From the NCBI GenBank assembly GCA_022702545.1, contig JAHRBC010000002.1:3596001-3660000 (forward strand): a stretch of DNA of 64,000 bases, read 5' to 3'. The position numbers and the translations under genes are program-made. Below are positions 49,179-59,870 of the stretch, in pieces. This DNA is from Phycomyces nitens (taxonomy: Eukaryota > Mucoromycota > Mucoromycetes > Mucorales > Phycomycetaceae). Numbering within the stretch: the first letter of the stretch is position 1; each line of letters begins with the position of its first letter. The notes below the pieces were generated by a model, which saw only the letters and a program-made list of their open reading frames with translations, made no database searches and was not told the origin of the DNA.

Positions 49179-49837
49179 TGATAATGAAATGTTATAGATG
49201 ATATTTACGAAATTAATTAATTAATTAAATAAATAATTAATTAATAAATAAAAAAATAAATGATGGTTTTAATATAAAGAGGAAAAAAATAATAATAACA
49301 ATAACAATAACAATATTGTTGGATGTATAAAATGTATGTAAAGTGTTTTTTATGGGGTATTTTTTTTATACATCATCTACAAATTTGGCTGACGTGTCCA
49401 ATCATCTGAGTTGCAATGAATTATATAATATATAATATATATAATATATACACATATAAATCAAGATCTATCATTGGTATATGTACAAGGTGTAATGGGT
49501 CAGAAAAATAGAGAAAGATAAAAGGTCAAGATACAGAAGGGCAAGATCATAAAAACCAGAATAAATGAGAGATAGTGATAATGGTTACCAAGTGGAGGTG
49601 AAAAAAGAGAGTGAAATGTATGAGATAAGGTATAAGAAATGGTCTATAGAAAAAAGAAATGGATAAGATATATAGTAATGGAGCGTAAAGTACAGGAAAA
49701 GCAAGAGAAAACAAGAACAGATGTAAAGGAGTGACTGAGGAGTGGTAATATGTGGATGTAAGTGGTGTGGCTGGCAATGTAAAGAAAGATTGAATAACAA
49801 TAGAAAAAGATGGCATATAGGGGGAAAGGGAAACATA
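49179..49837. other. Intergenic, NFS1 promoter and zinc-finger gene 3' UTR
   Basis: AATT/AAT-rich tracts (49210-49320) and a purine-rich tract on + (49500-49830). A minus-strand ORF from 49816 is pyrimidine low-complexity, not a protein. Confidence 0.5.
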
Positions 49838-51372
49838 TTAACAATAGTCAGAAAATACATAGGCCGAAGAAGAGGAAGTAGAGGAGACTTCGGCAGTATT
49901 TGACCAGGTACGAGGAGCCATAATTGCTCTGAGATCAGGTACATGGCGAGGCATAGCATATCTCCTCCGGGCAGTTTTCTGGACTTGACCATTGGTACGC
50001 TTCGGCAGGGAGCCTAATGGCTTCCGGGTAACCATGGGAGTTTCGTGCGACTTGCCGTGTTTACGAAGGGATCTCGAGTGGAAATAAGCTTTTCCACAGC
50101 CACGGACAGGGCAGGCATAGGGTCGTACATTTGAATGGGTCTTGATGTGAGTATTGAGGGAATCTGGGCGAGAGAAACGTTTGTCGCAGCCTAAGAGAAT
50201 CGTCAGTTTCTTGGATCATTTAATTAATCTCAAAAATTACCTTGAACAGTGCAGACAAAGGGTCGTTCGCCAGTATGGGTACGCATATGGTTGTGCATCT
50301 TGTGACGCTTCATAAAGGGCTTCTGGTTACGGGGACAATCGGACCACTCGCAGTGATAGGCAGGCTATAATTTGAATGAGCCCGTGTGTTCTTGATGGCC
50401 AATGTGGCCTGTTTAACAAGTTTAATTTAATTTACCTTGCCACTGCCAACGTGGTTCTCTTTAATGTGAGTAATCAGCTGATTCAACTTGGACAAATGGA
50501 TTCCACAGTTGGCCCAACGGCAGACATAGGACTTTTCTTCTTGGACTGTTGAGATTAGATTAGAATGTTTCCCATTTTTTTTGTTGGGCAAAAAAATATG
50601 CTCACCAAGAGGCTGTCTGGACTGTCTTTCCTTTTCGAGCTGTACTACACGCTCAATAAGTTCGGCTCGTGACAGATGGCCAAATAGGGCCGAGGCAGAG
50701 GCGAGTTTGTTCTCTTGGGGATAGCAAGAATCGAATTCCATCTCGGGTGAAGGGGAGGCCACAAGGCTCTCGGGTGATTGCCAATCGCTAGGCATCTCTG
50801 GGCTGACTGAGGCAGGATAGGGGAATACCTAGGATAATTTGTTACCATGACTGTTAATTGACTAAACTAATATTAATATATACCTCTGAGGGCACCACAA
50901 GTGCTTCATAAGCAGTTGGATCAAAGGTCTCTGGGAAGGGCATATGAAGAAGGCTCGAGTTCGAAAGGCAGTAGGACTCATAGAATGGGTCGTGAGCGCA
51001 AGAAGTCCAGTTGAGCTGTTGCTGCTTGTGATCGGAGTCGAATGTCGCATGAATGGCGTCTTCAGACACAGTTGAGGAGGGCCACAAGGGAGACACTGTG
51101 TTGTGTAGGGCGAGGAAGGAGTCGGGATTATCGCAGTTGGAGTCGCATGTAGGAAGATCTGGTGTGCGAACACCTGTAGAAGACATGGAGGGGGAATCGA
51201 GTTGGTTGGTCATCCAGGTGAATGGAATACTGGTATCACAGTGAGGCATCCAGGCGTAGGGTGCGTCGGTGAGAAGAGGGCTGGGTGAGTTGACAGTCAT
51301 GCCGGAAGGGTAATGAGGGTAAAGAGGAGAGGCGGTGAAGTTGGGGGAAGTGGGTGTTTCTTTGGGATCCAT
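49838..51372 (-). CDS. C2H2 zinc-finger transcription factor, GLI/ZIC/ZAP1-like finger array
   Basis: Five exons (51372-50884, 50828-50606, 50545 to about 50440, about 50366-50240, about 50190-49838), about 440 residues. The N-terminal ~230 residues are S/P/T-rich (MDPKETPTSPNFTASPLYPH), probably an activation region, followed by a short leucine-bearing coiled segment (RAELIERVVQLEKER). The fingers are CRWANCGIHLSKLNQLITHI-KENH, CEWSDCPRNQKPFMKRHKMH-NHMRTH, CTVQGCDKRFSRPDSLNTHI-KTH and CPVRGCGKAYFHSRSLRKHG-KSH. The first two, with W after the first Cys and a long linker, follow the GLI/ZIC pattern in which the fingers pack on each other. The target genes are unknown. The last two coding exons contain most of the DNA-contacting fingers. 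Confidence 0.85.
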
Positions 51373-52272
51373 TTGAAGAGAAAAGATTTTTAAGAAAGTG
51401 TTGGTCGTCTTGGAAGCGAAACTAAAGAAGATTTTCTGAGAAGAGGTTTATGTCTAAGAGGTGTATTTTATATGATTTTTTTATTTGGCTTTGTGGTTCG
51501 ACAATTAAAAAAGTAAGGCTTTTTGGAATCATAGTCCGAATTCTATATATTTCATCGGAAGACCAGCCAACTCGGAAGTTCCAAGTTAAAAATAATTTAT
51601 CGATTGCTATTATGGTGATTTTTATTGTTTTTTATTATCTCTAGTCCCAAAAAAATGCTTCTTGGCTACTCTTGCTTCCCATGGCCATCAACAGACTATC
51701 CATAATAATGGATAGAATGAAATAGAAGTTACCTACAAAATTATATAGAAAGTTAAAAATTGCGTGACATTTTAGACTTTCACATGGCTCAGATTCTCAT
51801 ACAAACAAAAGGGATTACTGTGAATTAAATGATATTTTTACATGTGGCAAACTCTTGTTCAACTAAGAAATACCTGTTGTGTCGAGTGACGATCACTCCG
51901 CAACAAACAACAGCCAACGTCTCCAAGGGCAATAAAAATGACCCAAGCGGACAGGCTCGTGCGCACACATGTCGAACCACACGACAATCAACAATCGCCT
52001 GTTCAAAAATATCACTCGATTAAACTCTCCCTTCTCTCCTGTTATATTAGCTTGTATTGCTTAAATCGCGTGGCAGACAAGATACACTCTTTGACATTTA
52101 GGTGTCGAGAGGAAATATAAGATTCCCACCCCCCATTTATTATCATCGTCTCTGAAATGGCAAAGAGCCGAAACATCTAATTTTGTATAATCTAAAGTAT
52201 AGATGCACCAGTAATAATGTAGACTAGAATAATCACCAGAAATTAATATTAAAAATCATCTTTGAACCCTAC
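51373..52272. other. Intergenic, no gene recognised
   Basis: 900 bp upstream of the zinc-finger gene. A GC-richer patch at 51885-52020 reads VTITPQQTTANVSKGNKNDP in one frame, but it has no start or recognisable homology. Confidence 0.4.
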
Positions 52273-53110
52273 TTATTCATTTGTAATAACAGCCTGACGA
52301 CTATAGTCGTAGGTCATTTCTAATTTCCTGACAATTTTGTCCACGTTCTTTGTTGCATTCTCCTTAGCCACACGCTTAGGAGACATCTCTGCAATGGCTC
52401 AGTAAACCAAGTTTGCTCAAAATATCGCTTTTGATCCCATGGACTCCAAATTCGAGGGAGTTCTTGGCTCGTAGGAAATAGCAGCTAGACACTTGGTGTA
52501 AGTTTTTTATTTTTTATTTTTTATTGCAGAGTCAAACCCGGAAACAGCCTTGATCACATTGACAGTTGAGTTGGCTTCGACAAAGGTACGAACCGCCTTG
52601 CCGATCTGGGTGAACAAAAGGCTGATGTTGGCCCGAACCGACCGAGACGGGTGGACCTTTGGTTTGTTGCCAGGGCAACGAACCTTCCGCTGGGATTGGT
52701 CTTCACGGCACGGCGGGTTGCCTTGGATACACTAGAGTGGATACCACCGCACAGACCATGATCAGAATAAGAAGAAGCAACGGTCAACCCAGAGCCTCCC
52801 TCGATAGCCTTTGTTTCGGCACTTTTAAAGAGGACTTCCAACAGTCAATCGCCTGCTTATCTTCGTCTTTGACTTGCAGTTTAATGAAATAGAAAACGCC
52901 ACGCCAGTTTTCATGTTACGTTGAGTCTTGGCCAACTTTGTGGGCGTAATAATCTTTATTGACTTTGTTATATTTTCAATATTTTAAATAGACCAAAGAC
53001 GATGGTGAACTACGAGTGTTTCGGTGTCTTGATATGTGAGCATTTAGCCTTGATTTCGCTCGGGGTTGCCATGTTACGGACTTGTGCTCTACTACTGCTG
53101 TGAACTGATT
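52273..53110 (-). pseudogene. Mitochondrial F1-ATP synthase gamma subunit (ATP3) pseudogene
   Basis: Pieces of the gamma subunit appear in order on the minus strand. RAQVRNMATPSEIKAK (about 53090-53045) is the presequence/N-terminus, followed by NIENITKSIKII and TKLAKTQRNMKT. Then come LFKSAETKAIEGGSGLTVAS, DHGLCGGIHSSVSKATRRAV (the GLCG motif), FTQIGKAVRTFVEANSTVNV in a shifted frame, AAISYEPRTPSNLES and finally AEMSPKRVAKENATKNVDKI with TYDYSRQAVITNE. Stops include TGA after SKAIF and again where a Trp is expected (ANLVY*A). A ~45-nt insertion follows SHIK, and the middle of the protein is deleted. It is clearly non-functional; a functional ATP3 must lie elsewhere. Confidence 0.88.
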
Positions 53111-54033
53111 AGGAATAAAATTGAAGTTTTTTATTATTATTATTTTATTATTTTTTATTATTCTTATTCATATTATTATTATTATTATTATTATTGATAT
53201 TCGCAGTCGTAAGAAGGGTGCAAAAGGACAAAGGGTAAAGCGGGTAGAGCGGATAAATATGATTAAAAGAGGGGTTGTGAAATAAGCAAGACACTTTTGA
53301 TCTTCTGATGTGAACCAATTTCTGAGCGGGAATCTGATCGTCATCCTTTTCAGTCCCCCCACCCTCCACCCCCGCCCTTTCTGCCCATTGTTTATTGTTT
53401 GTTTGCTGTTATTGTTAAAGAAGTTCAATGGTGGCTGGTGGAAGGACCAGTTGACGTCACCAAAGTGGTTTATCGTATTTATACATGTACTCTGGAGAAA
53501 TGCTATATTGTGTACCATTATTAATTTCTTTGACAGATTAAGATACTATTTATAATACAAAATAATTGGGTGATTTATTTTGCTGTTAATTAATTATAGA
53601 TATGGAATATACATGTATCAAAATAAATGTCATCAACATATCACAACTGACCCTTGAAACTTTGTGCCATGAGAATGATATGAAAAACGTTACCAATCAT
53701 TATCTTTTAATAATGGTGATTATTATTGTTATTAAATAAAAAATAAAAAAGCAAAATCTCGTGTATTGGAACAAGGTTACTTGTGCTTCAGTTCCAAGTG
53801 CTTCATGGCAAAACATGCTCTTTTCTTTTTTTTCTTTTTGGTTTTCTGGAGAATATCACCAGCATTTAGAGATCGAAAAGAGTAATATATGGAAATTCGT
53901 ACCAATCGCAGATTTCATTTGCTTATCTCTAGGCACATTGATGAATATTATTACTTGTGTGACTGCCCATTGTATAGAGAGTATATTTGTGACGTACATG
54001 TATTAATGCCAGAGCCATTTTGTCCATTTTAAC
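53111..54033. other. Intergenic, no gene recognised
   Basis: Contains (ATT)n tracts at 53127-53195 and C-rich stretches (53356-53378). No coding signal was seen. Confidence 0.5.
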
Positions 54034-54621
54034 ATGCCAAACAACGAACCTAGAGTATCCGAGGCCTTGAAGGCAAGACAAAAATAGGTTTTCTTTTTCT
54101 TTTTTTTTACTGCTATTTAAAAATATAGTAATAATAATTCAAGTCACTCCACAATAACACATGGTTTACACAGACTGTGAAGATTGAAGACTTTAAGGAT
54201 GTGCCAAAGATTCCATGTGCACGGAATTCATTGCTATATGGAATGGGTAATAATGACTATTAAGAAAATAAATTAAATAAAATTTATTAATTTGTGTCCT
54301 TTAGGCTCTGGTATTGGAGTTGGAGCCATTCGATATATGATGAAGCGTGAGTAGCCTAGAGACAATATAGTCGTAATAATCATAACTTTAGAGAGAATCC
54401 CCACTGCTGCAAACTGGGCTGTTGGTGTATTTTGCGGTGTTTCGGCGATATCATTTGAGCTCTGTCAAATGGCTCGTAAGCAAAAACTGGAGAAGCTCCA
54501 GCTGATTGTAAAGGCAACCGATTCACGCCCTATTCCGGCAAACGAGCGTTTGACGATTGATGAACGTGGTAGAAATGGCGCATTCCATGTAATGGTTGAT
54601 CTGCCCGAGAAGAAAGAATAA
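54034..54621 (+). CDS. COX20: COX20 (FAM36A) cytochrome c oxidase assembly protein
   Basis: Four exons: 54034-54072, 54174-54246, 54305 to about 54343 and about 54392-54621. The protein reads MPNNEPRVSEALK, TVKIEDFKDVPKIPCARNSL, LYGMGSGIGVGAIRYMMKQR and IPTAANWAVGVFCGVSAISF, then ELCQMARKQKLEKLQ and a basic tail ending LPEKKE. The pattern (PCAR.SLLYG.G.G...G..R......A.NWAV..F...S...E.C) is that of COX20, an inner-membrane chaperone for Cox2 maturation. Intron 1 (54073-54173) has a GC donor (AAG followed by GCAAGA) and an AG acceptor. The downstream epimerase gene is on the same strand. Confidence 0.88.
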
Positions 54622-55060
54622 AGAATATTTAATATATTATTTGCACTGGGAATATCATTTTGAACCTTTTTCATCACACCATTTCTGCCAAGTAGTTTGT
54701 TGGTGGTAGTCGGCTGCCATTTTCTCGGTCCGAGCACCAACTTTCGAAATCGAACAAGAACTGCTATTTTAATATTAACAGCTCTTGAGCACACGAGCCT
54801 TGGCCAACTGACCAGAGTGCTCATTCTAGTATGGCGTCTGCCAATTCTGTCTTTTCTCTTTACCCCTTCCATCTCTATTTTATGATCCAAGAAGCCTTTA
54901 AGGAGGCAGAGAGAATACACGTGTTTGGTGACACAGTCCTTTCACCCAGTCATTTCCCCCTCCCCTCCCCCTCCCCCCTTTTTTTTCTTTTTTTTTTTAG
55001 GGTGGGCTAGTCCATTAATCTCTTTATTGATTCTTCCTCATCCTTTAACGTCCATTGAAC
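54622..55060. other. Intergenic, COX20 3' end and epimerase promoter
   Basis: Contains a dense C-tract (54956-54978) and then a T-tract immediately upstream of the epimerase start. No gene was seen. Confidence 0.5.
54956..54978 (-). promoter_or_regulatory. Potential G-quadruplex motif in the epimerase promoter
   Basis: The plus strand has C5-T-C4-T-C5-T-C6, so the minus strand has four G runs of 4-6 separated by single A residues, a textbook G4 sequence. It lies 82 bp upstream of the ATG at 55061. A regulatory role is only inferred. Confidence 0.4.
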
Positions 55061-56566
55061 ATGACCATTGACAAATCTAGTGTACTCGTCCTCGGTGGTG
55101 TTGGGTTTATTGGCCGTCACTTTGTTCATCATCTCGTTCAGAATGGATTGGCATCCTACATTCGTGTGGTCGACAAGGCCCTGCCACAGACTGCCTATCT
55201 GTCAGAAACACACAAGGCCTCATTTGAAAATGTTGATTTCAGACAGAGCAACCTGATCCACCCAGGTATGTCTGCAAAATAAACCATGCAATATTCTTAT
55301 TATTTATAGCCGCCATTGCATCCTGCTTTGAGAGAGAGGACGGAAGCTCGTTTGACTATGTATTCAATTTCGCAGCCGAGACAAAGTATTCCCAGGTCCC
55401 AGAGGTATGATCTATAGAGTCCATTCGATGGCTAATATTATCAGATCTACCAAGAGCGCATCTTTCATCTTTCAGTCAATTGTGCAAAAGAAGCTGCCAA
55501 AAGAAAAGTCAGGGTGTTTGTGGAACTATCGACCGCAGAGGTCTATGACAGTGATCATGTAAGCCAACATAACAGCCGACTGTCAAATTAGGCTATAAAA
55601 AAATTAAAGCTTTGATTCCCCTAGTCTGCTTCTTCAGAGACTTCAAAGATAAAGCCCTGGACTGTGATTGCAAAGAACAAGTACAAGGCTGAAGAGGAAC
55701 TGAAGAAGATCCCTGGGTAAGTCATAGCCAATTAGATTCATAATGGCACTAACAAAAAATGATAATCCATATCATATCATACCATATAATATCATAGTCT
55801 CAACCTTGTCATCCTGCGTCCTGTCGTGGTCTATGGCCCAGATGCTCTCTTGGGATTGAGTAAGTAAAGACTCCAACATTGTTCGTTGCTAACTCATCAA
55901 ATCAAGCACCCCGTCTGATCATTGGTCGTATATACCAACACCTGGGAGAAGAAATGAAGTTGCTGTGGTCAAAGGATGTGAAGCTCAATACAGTACATGT
56001 GGATGATGTGGCCAGAGCATGCTGGCATGTGGCTACGTGGTACCAGACTCGCAAGACAACAGGCGTCCCAATCTTTAACCTGGCCGACAAGGAAGACACA
56101 GGTAGATTTGATTTGGCAAGACACTGAGACTGACAGACAAAACAATTAGATCAGGATACCATTAACCGCCACCTGCGTTCCTTGTTTGGGATCCAGACTG
56201 GTTACCATGGCAGTGTGGTGTCTAGCTTTGCAAAGGTTTGTTGGTTATGAGATTGGCTACGAGATTGGTTTCCTTATAGAGATTTTTGAGTAGCTTAACC
56301 TGGAGTCTGTGATGGAGGACATCAACGAAAAGCATCTGGCACCTTGGGCAGATCTCTTAAAGTCCTCTGATATTCGTGTTACTCCCCTGTCCCCATATCT
56401 GGATGAAGAATTGCTGTACAACAATGCGTTGTCTGTGGATGGCACAAAGATTGAACGCGAAACTGGCTTTTTCTATACTGTCCCCTCATTGACCCAGGCC
56501 AAATTGACAGAGATCATTGATGGGTACAAGGCCCTGAAGGTCTGGCCAAGCGATGTGCCTGCCTAA
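55061..56566 (+). CDS. NAD-dependent epimerase/dehydratase (extended SDR)
   Basis: About 370 residues in roughly eight exons. The start MTIDKSSVLVLGGVGFIGRH contains the nucleotide-binding GGxGFIG motif. Further blocks are FDYVFNFAAETKYSQVPE, VFVELSTAEVYDSD, KNKYKAEEELKKIPG, LVILRPVVVYGPDALLGL, LNTVHVDDVARACWHVATWY and IFNLADKEDT. The catalytic YxxxK of classical SDRs appears as KYKAE, in which the tyrosine lies only one residue before the lysine; the active site is therefore not canonical or is shifted relative to ordinary epimerases. It ends ALKVWPSDVPA. The substrate is unknown. It may belong to a fungal family of atypical extended SDRs of the UDP-sugar epimerase type. The start at 55061 is the first ATG in frame. 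Confidence 0.78.
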
Positions 56567-57442
56567 TGTTAATGAATTACACGTATTAAACTATTATTTA
56601 AAAATAATGATGAGAGTGAATAAATAACAATATCAATATCAATCTTTTTCTTCTTATTTTTCATGATTATTGGTATTGAGCTCAATGTTTTATAATTATC
56701 ATAGACAGATATTCTTGGATCAAATTGTACAAAGGGAATTAGAAATATTATGGAATCCAAGCACATTCTTTCATTCAACCATGGTACTTTTAAGTAAACT
56801 ATCTTTAAACATGTGCAAAAAGAGAGTTGAATATTACATGTTTGACAAGTGTCAAAGGGTGACAATTGTCACACACATACTCACACATACTCACACATAC
56901 TCATACACAAAAGCCCAGTGTACCCTTTATGGATCTCTGCAAATACAAGGCAGAATAATTCTCTAATATTTATATTTGTATAAATAAATATAAAATTTTG
57001 GCCGCCGGACAGTTATATATTCCGACCCGGACCAATATTAATCTTAATATATATGATGTGGCAAAAGGCGAGTACTTGATGCATTAAATACATTTATAAA
57101 TATATACTTTGTTTTGGGACATTTCTAACGATTCTTATTCGTAGTTTGATGTTGATCTTATATATTACACAGCCCCAATACACTGGCAATATATGCAATG
57201 GTGCAAACAGAGAGATTAAAAATAGTAATATACAAATAATGATAATAATAATAATAATAATAATAATAATATACACATTGGATTGGTTGACTGTATTTTT
57301 TTTTTCAATCAACCGACAAGAAATAAATGGTGTTTAGATGGAGAAATATTAATTATATATTATGGTGTTGGTGGTTGGTGATGATGATTATGATTATGAT
57401 TATGATGTATGACATGGAATGCACGTATGAAGGAAATGTAGG
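56567..57442. other. Convergent intergenic region
   Basis: Between the stops of the epimerase and the second RhoGEF. It contains three to four tandem copies of a 10-bp unit TCACACATAC (about 56870-56904) and a TAA/AAT microsatellite at 57239-57272. No gene was seen. Confidence 0.55.
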
Positions 57443-59245
57443 TTATAAGGTATGCGAGTGGTTCATGGCCATGACGAGACCTGTCAATGTACAGAGGGCC
57501 CTAGAGAGTGGTTCATAGTCCTTGTCTGATTTGTCTGTGTACTTGAGTAGATCTAACCATAGTATCCGTGTTAGTCCTTACTGCTAGACAAAAGGAGTCT
57601 AGTGCTGGACTTTCCAACTCTATCCAATTTACCTTTAAGTAACATGCAGTATCGAGGTACACGCTGGATCGGTGCGATTAAGAAATCACTCATACCAAGC
57701 CGATTGGTATCCCGCCTTCGAAGTGTGTCCTACAGTCAAGGTTTAGTTTCTAGTTTAAAGGCTTATTTATTGTATTACCTGGTCGATTTTCATAAAGAGG
57801 GTATTGTTGCAGGCCTTTTGGATGATTCTTGTGTGGGTTCGGTAGTGAATGGCGTACTGGAGAAAGATGACGAGGAACTGGGAGATGGAGCAGAATATTT
57901 GGCCAACTGGCACAGACCAAGGTTGCCATTTAGATGTAGACTGGGCCCTAAACGCCTCCAAGATCTGGTTGGACAGAGAGAGCAGAACAGGAAGATGGCC
58001 AAAAAGGACCGGGATATCGGTTGACTTTACCAGAGAGACCTTTTCTTTAGAGGCATCAACCATTTGACTCATGTAACGCTAAAGTCAATAGATTAATAAC
58101 TGTTAATAAATAACAATCAAGGAGTCCTTACTGTTTCGATAAGACTGAGGAGCTGGTTGTAGGACTGCTCTGTGGTGACGATCTCATGTAGAATAAAGTT
58201 GACCAGTGCCGTTTTCTTGGTTTCGGATAGAGCAAGCTTCTGCTGATGGATATCAGAGATCTAGATTAAATATTATAAAAAAAGCACATTTGCCATATTA
58301 ATAAAATTCACCGACAAAGGCACTGGAACACAGGAATACAAGAGCACAAATGACAAATGACAAAGCAAAAATAAAGAAGAAAAAGAGGAAGAGGAGGAAT
58401 ATGCCTACCAATCCTTGACTGTATCTTTTCTGCTGCAACTCAAAGATCGAGTCCTTCCAGACCATCAGAGCTTTTTGTTGCTGCACATCTGCCTTGCGAA
58501 GGGCAGCTGACCGGGTGCGCAAAGGCAAGATGGGGAAATCGATGCGAGAGGCAAATGTCTTTGGGAACTCGAGATCCTTGATGGGCATGACGGTGAACTG
58601 GAGAGAGTAGGTATCAATCGGATTTATGTCATTAAATGTGCTTTGAGCAGAATCTAGCTGCGGTTCGACGCAGTACTCGGTTTGGAGTGACGAGGCCGAG
58701 GATGAGGATGCCGTGGACACAACATCGACTGGAAATGTAACAATGATATCTGGTTCATTTGGGTCTTCCTCATCGTCTTCGATTTCGTCTTCGTCTTTGG
58801 TGTCTTGATTCATGCGACTGAGGCCAATGAATTGTGAAAAAGGTCGGGCCCTTTGGGTGTATAGTGGCACTACTGTGGGTGGTTCGACAGCAGAATGTGA
58901 AAAGATGGGATTATGAGCGGGTTTCTGTGGTGCTAAAGTTGAGGGGATGGGTTGGACGTGTGATAGCTGTACTTTGGGCGTGGTGGATGTGTATGTGGAT
59001 GTAGACGTGGATGTGGATGTGGTGGGGTTTAGGGGTGTCGAGGATGATTTTTTGACGCTAAAATTTGTCAAGAGGCTCTTGTATGCTTTGTGGAGTCGAC
59101 GAAAGACAGGCTGTCGACGATCGGTGGTATCGTCGTTTGAATACCTTGAGAAGCTAGACATTGGACGGTATATGCGACTAAATGGACGTGATTGTGGCAT
59201 TTTGAAGCGAGATGATCTTGGTTTTGGGTCTTGGGAAACATGCAT
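57443..59245 (-). CDS. RhoGEF with a C-terminal DH domain, no PH domain seen
   Basis: Five exons: 59245 to about 58413, about 58262-58133, about 58079-57779, 57730-57633 and 57552-57443. The N-terminal ~275 residues are low-complexity (S/T-rich with T-S repeats, an acidic patch) and start MHVSQDPKPRSSRFKMPQSR. The DH domain reads KTALVNFILHEIVTTEQSYN, QLLSLIETRYMSQMVDA, VLFGHLPVLLSLSNQILEAF, DTLRRRDTNRLGMSDFLIAP, IQRVPRYCMLLK and DLLKYTDKSDKDYEPLSRAL. The conserved PIQRVPRY..LL helix is intact, so catalysis on a Rho GTPase is likely. The protein ends MNHSHTL just where the DH domain ends. Splice joins restore the frame at every step. The alternative is a longer gene whose PH exons lie further downstream, but I see none before 56567. 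Confidence 0.8.
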
Positions 59246-59870
59246 ATGTGATGTGAAGGAGATGAAGAAATAAAAAATAAATAAATATGTCTATATATTA
59301 TTATTTTTTTGTGAAAGATAACCAAGAGGCCAGTTGTACAAGCCTATTTATCACTCAGTCTGAATTGAGTATTGTCAGGGCCTTAATGTAAGACCCCTAA
59401 AAGCTTTACAAAGAGTATGTTGCTCGGAAAGTGAGTCCGTATGTACTGTTGGACAAATATCCTCCATTAAGGGCTTGTTGCACAGTTGTCTTATGCGGGG
59501 GGTCATAGCCGATCCCCTTTTTTGTCAATTATTCTTTCTTTCTTTAGCTACAAGGCCGTCCTTCATACTCTGATCGGGGCATGATCCGGGCGTCACTGTG
59601 GCACTGCTCAATCAAAAAGGAGTACGATTCCCAAGCATTTGGACTTGTACAAAAAAACTCATCATTGACGCCACACTCTCTTACTCTTTTTTTTTTGCGT
59701 GCTCTTCAGCCAGACCAGCGTCAGATAATCTATCAATATCCTCAAGCAATTTCTATTTCCAATCTAGATGTTCAGGGAGAACCACAAACACAAGGGAGAC
59801 ATCTGTGTGACTATGAAATAAAGTCCACCTTCTCGTCACTCCTGTTTCTTCAACCGCCACCTTCTTCTTC
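59246..59870. other. Divergent promoter region, RhoGEF / ERG8
   Basis: 625 bp between two divergent starts. An open frame at 59581-59874 overlaps the ERG8 start but has no recognisable similarity. Confidence 0.5.

Noticed and set aside
49547..49992. Minus-strand ORFs rich in S, F, L and Y near the zinc-finger gene
   Set aside because: Pyrimidine-rich low complexity, largely in the predicted 3' UTR or out of frame with the zinc-finger exon.
52670..52684. X-box-like GTTGCCAGGGCAAC
   Set aside because: It lies inside the former coding sequence of the ATP3 pseudogene, where it encodes ALATN. It is probably a chance match.
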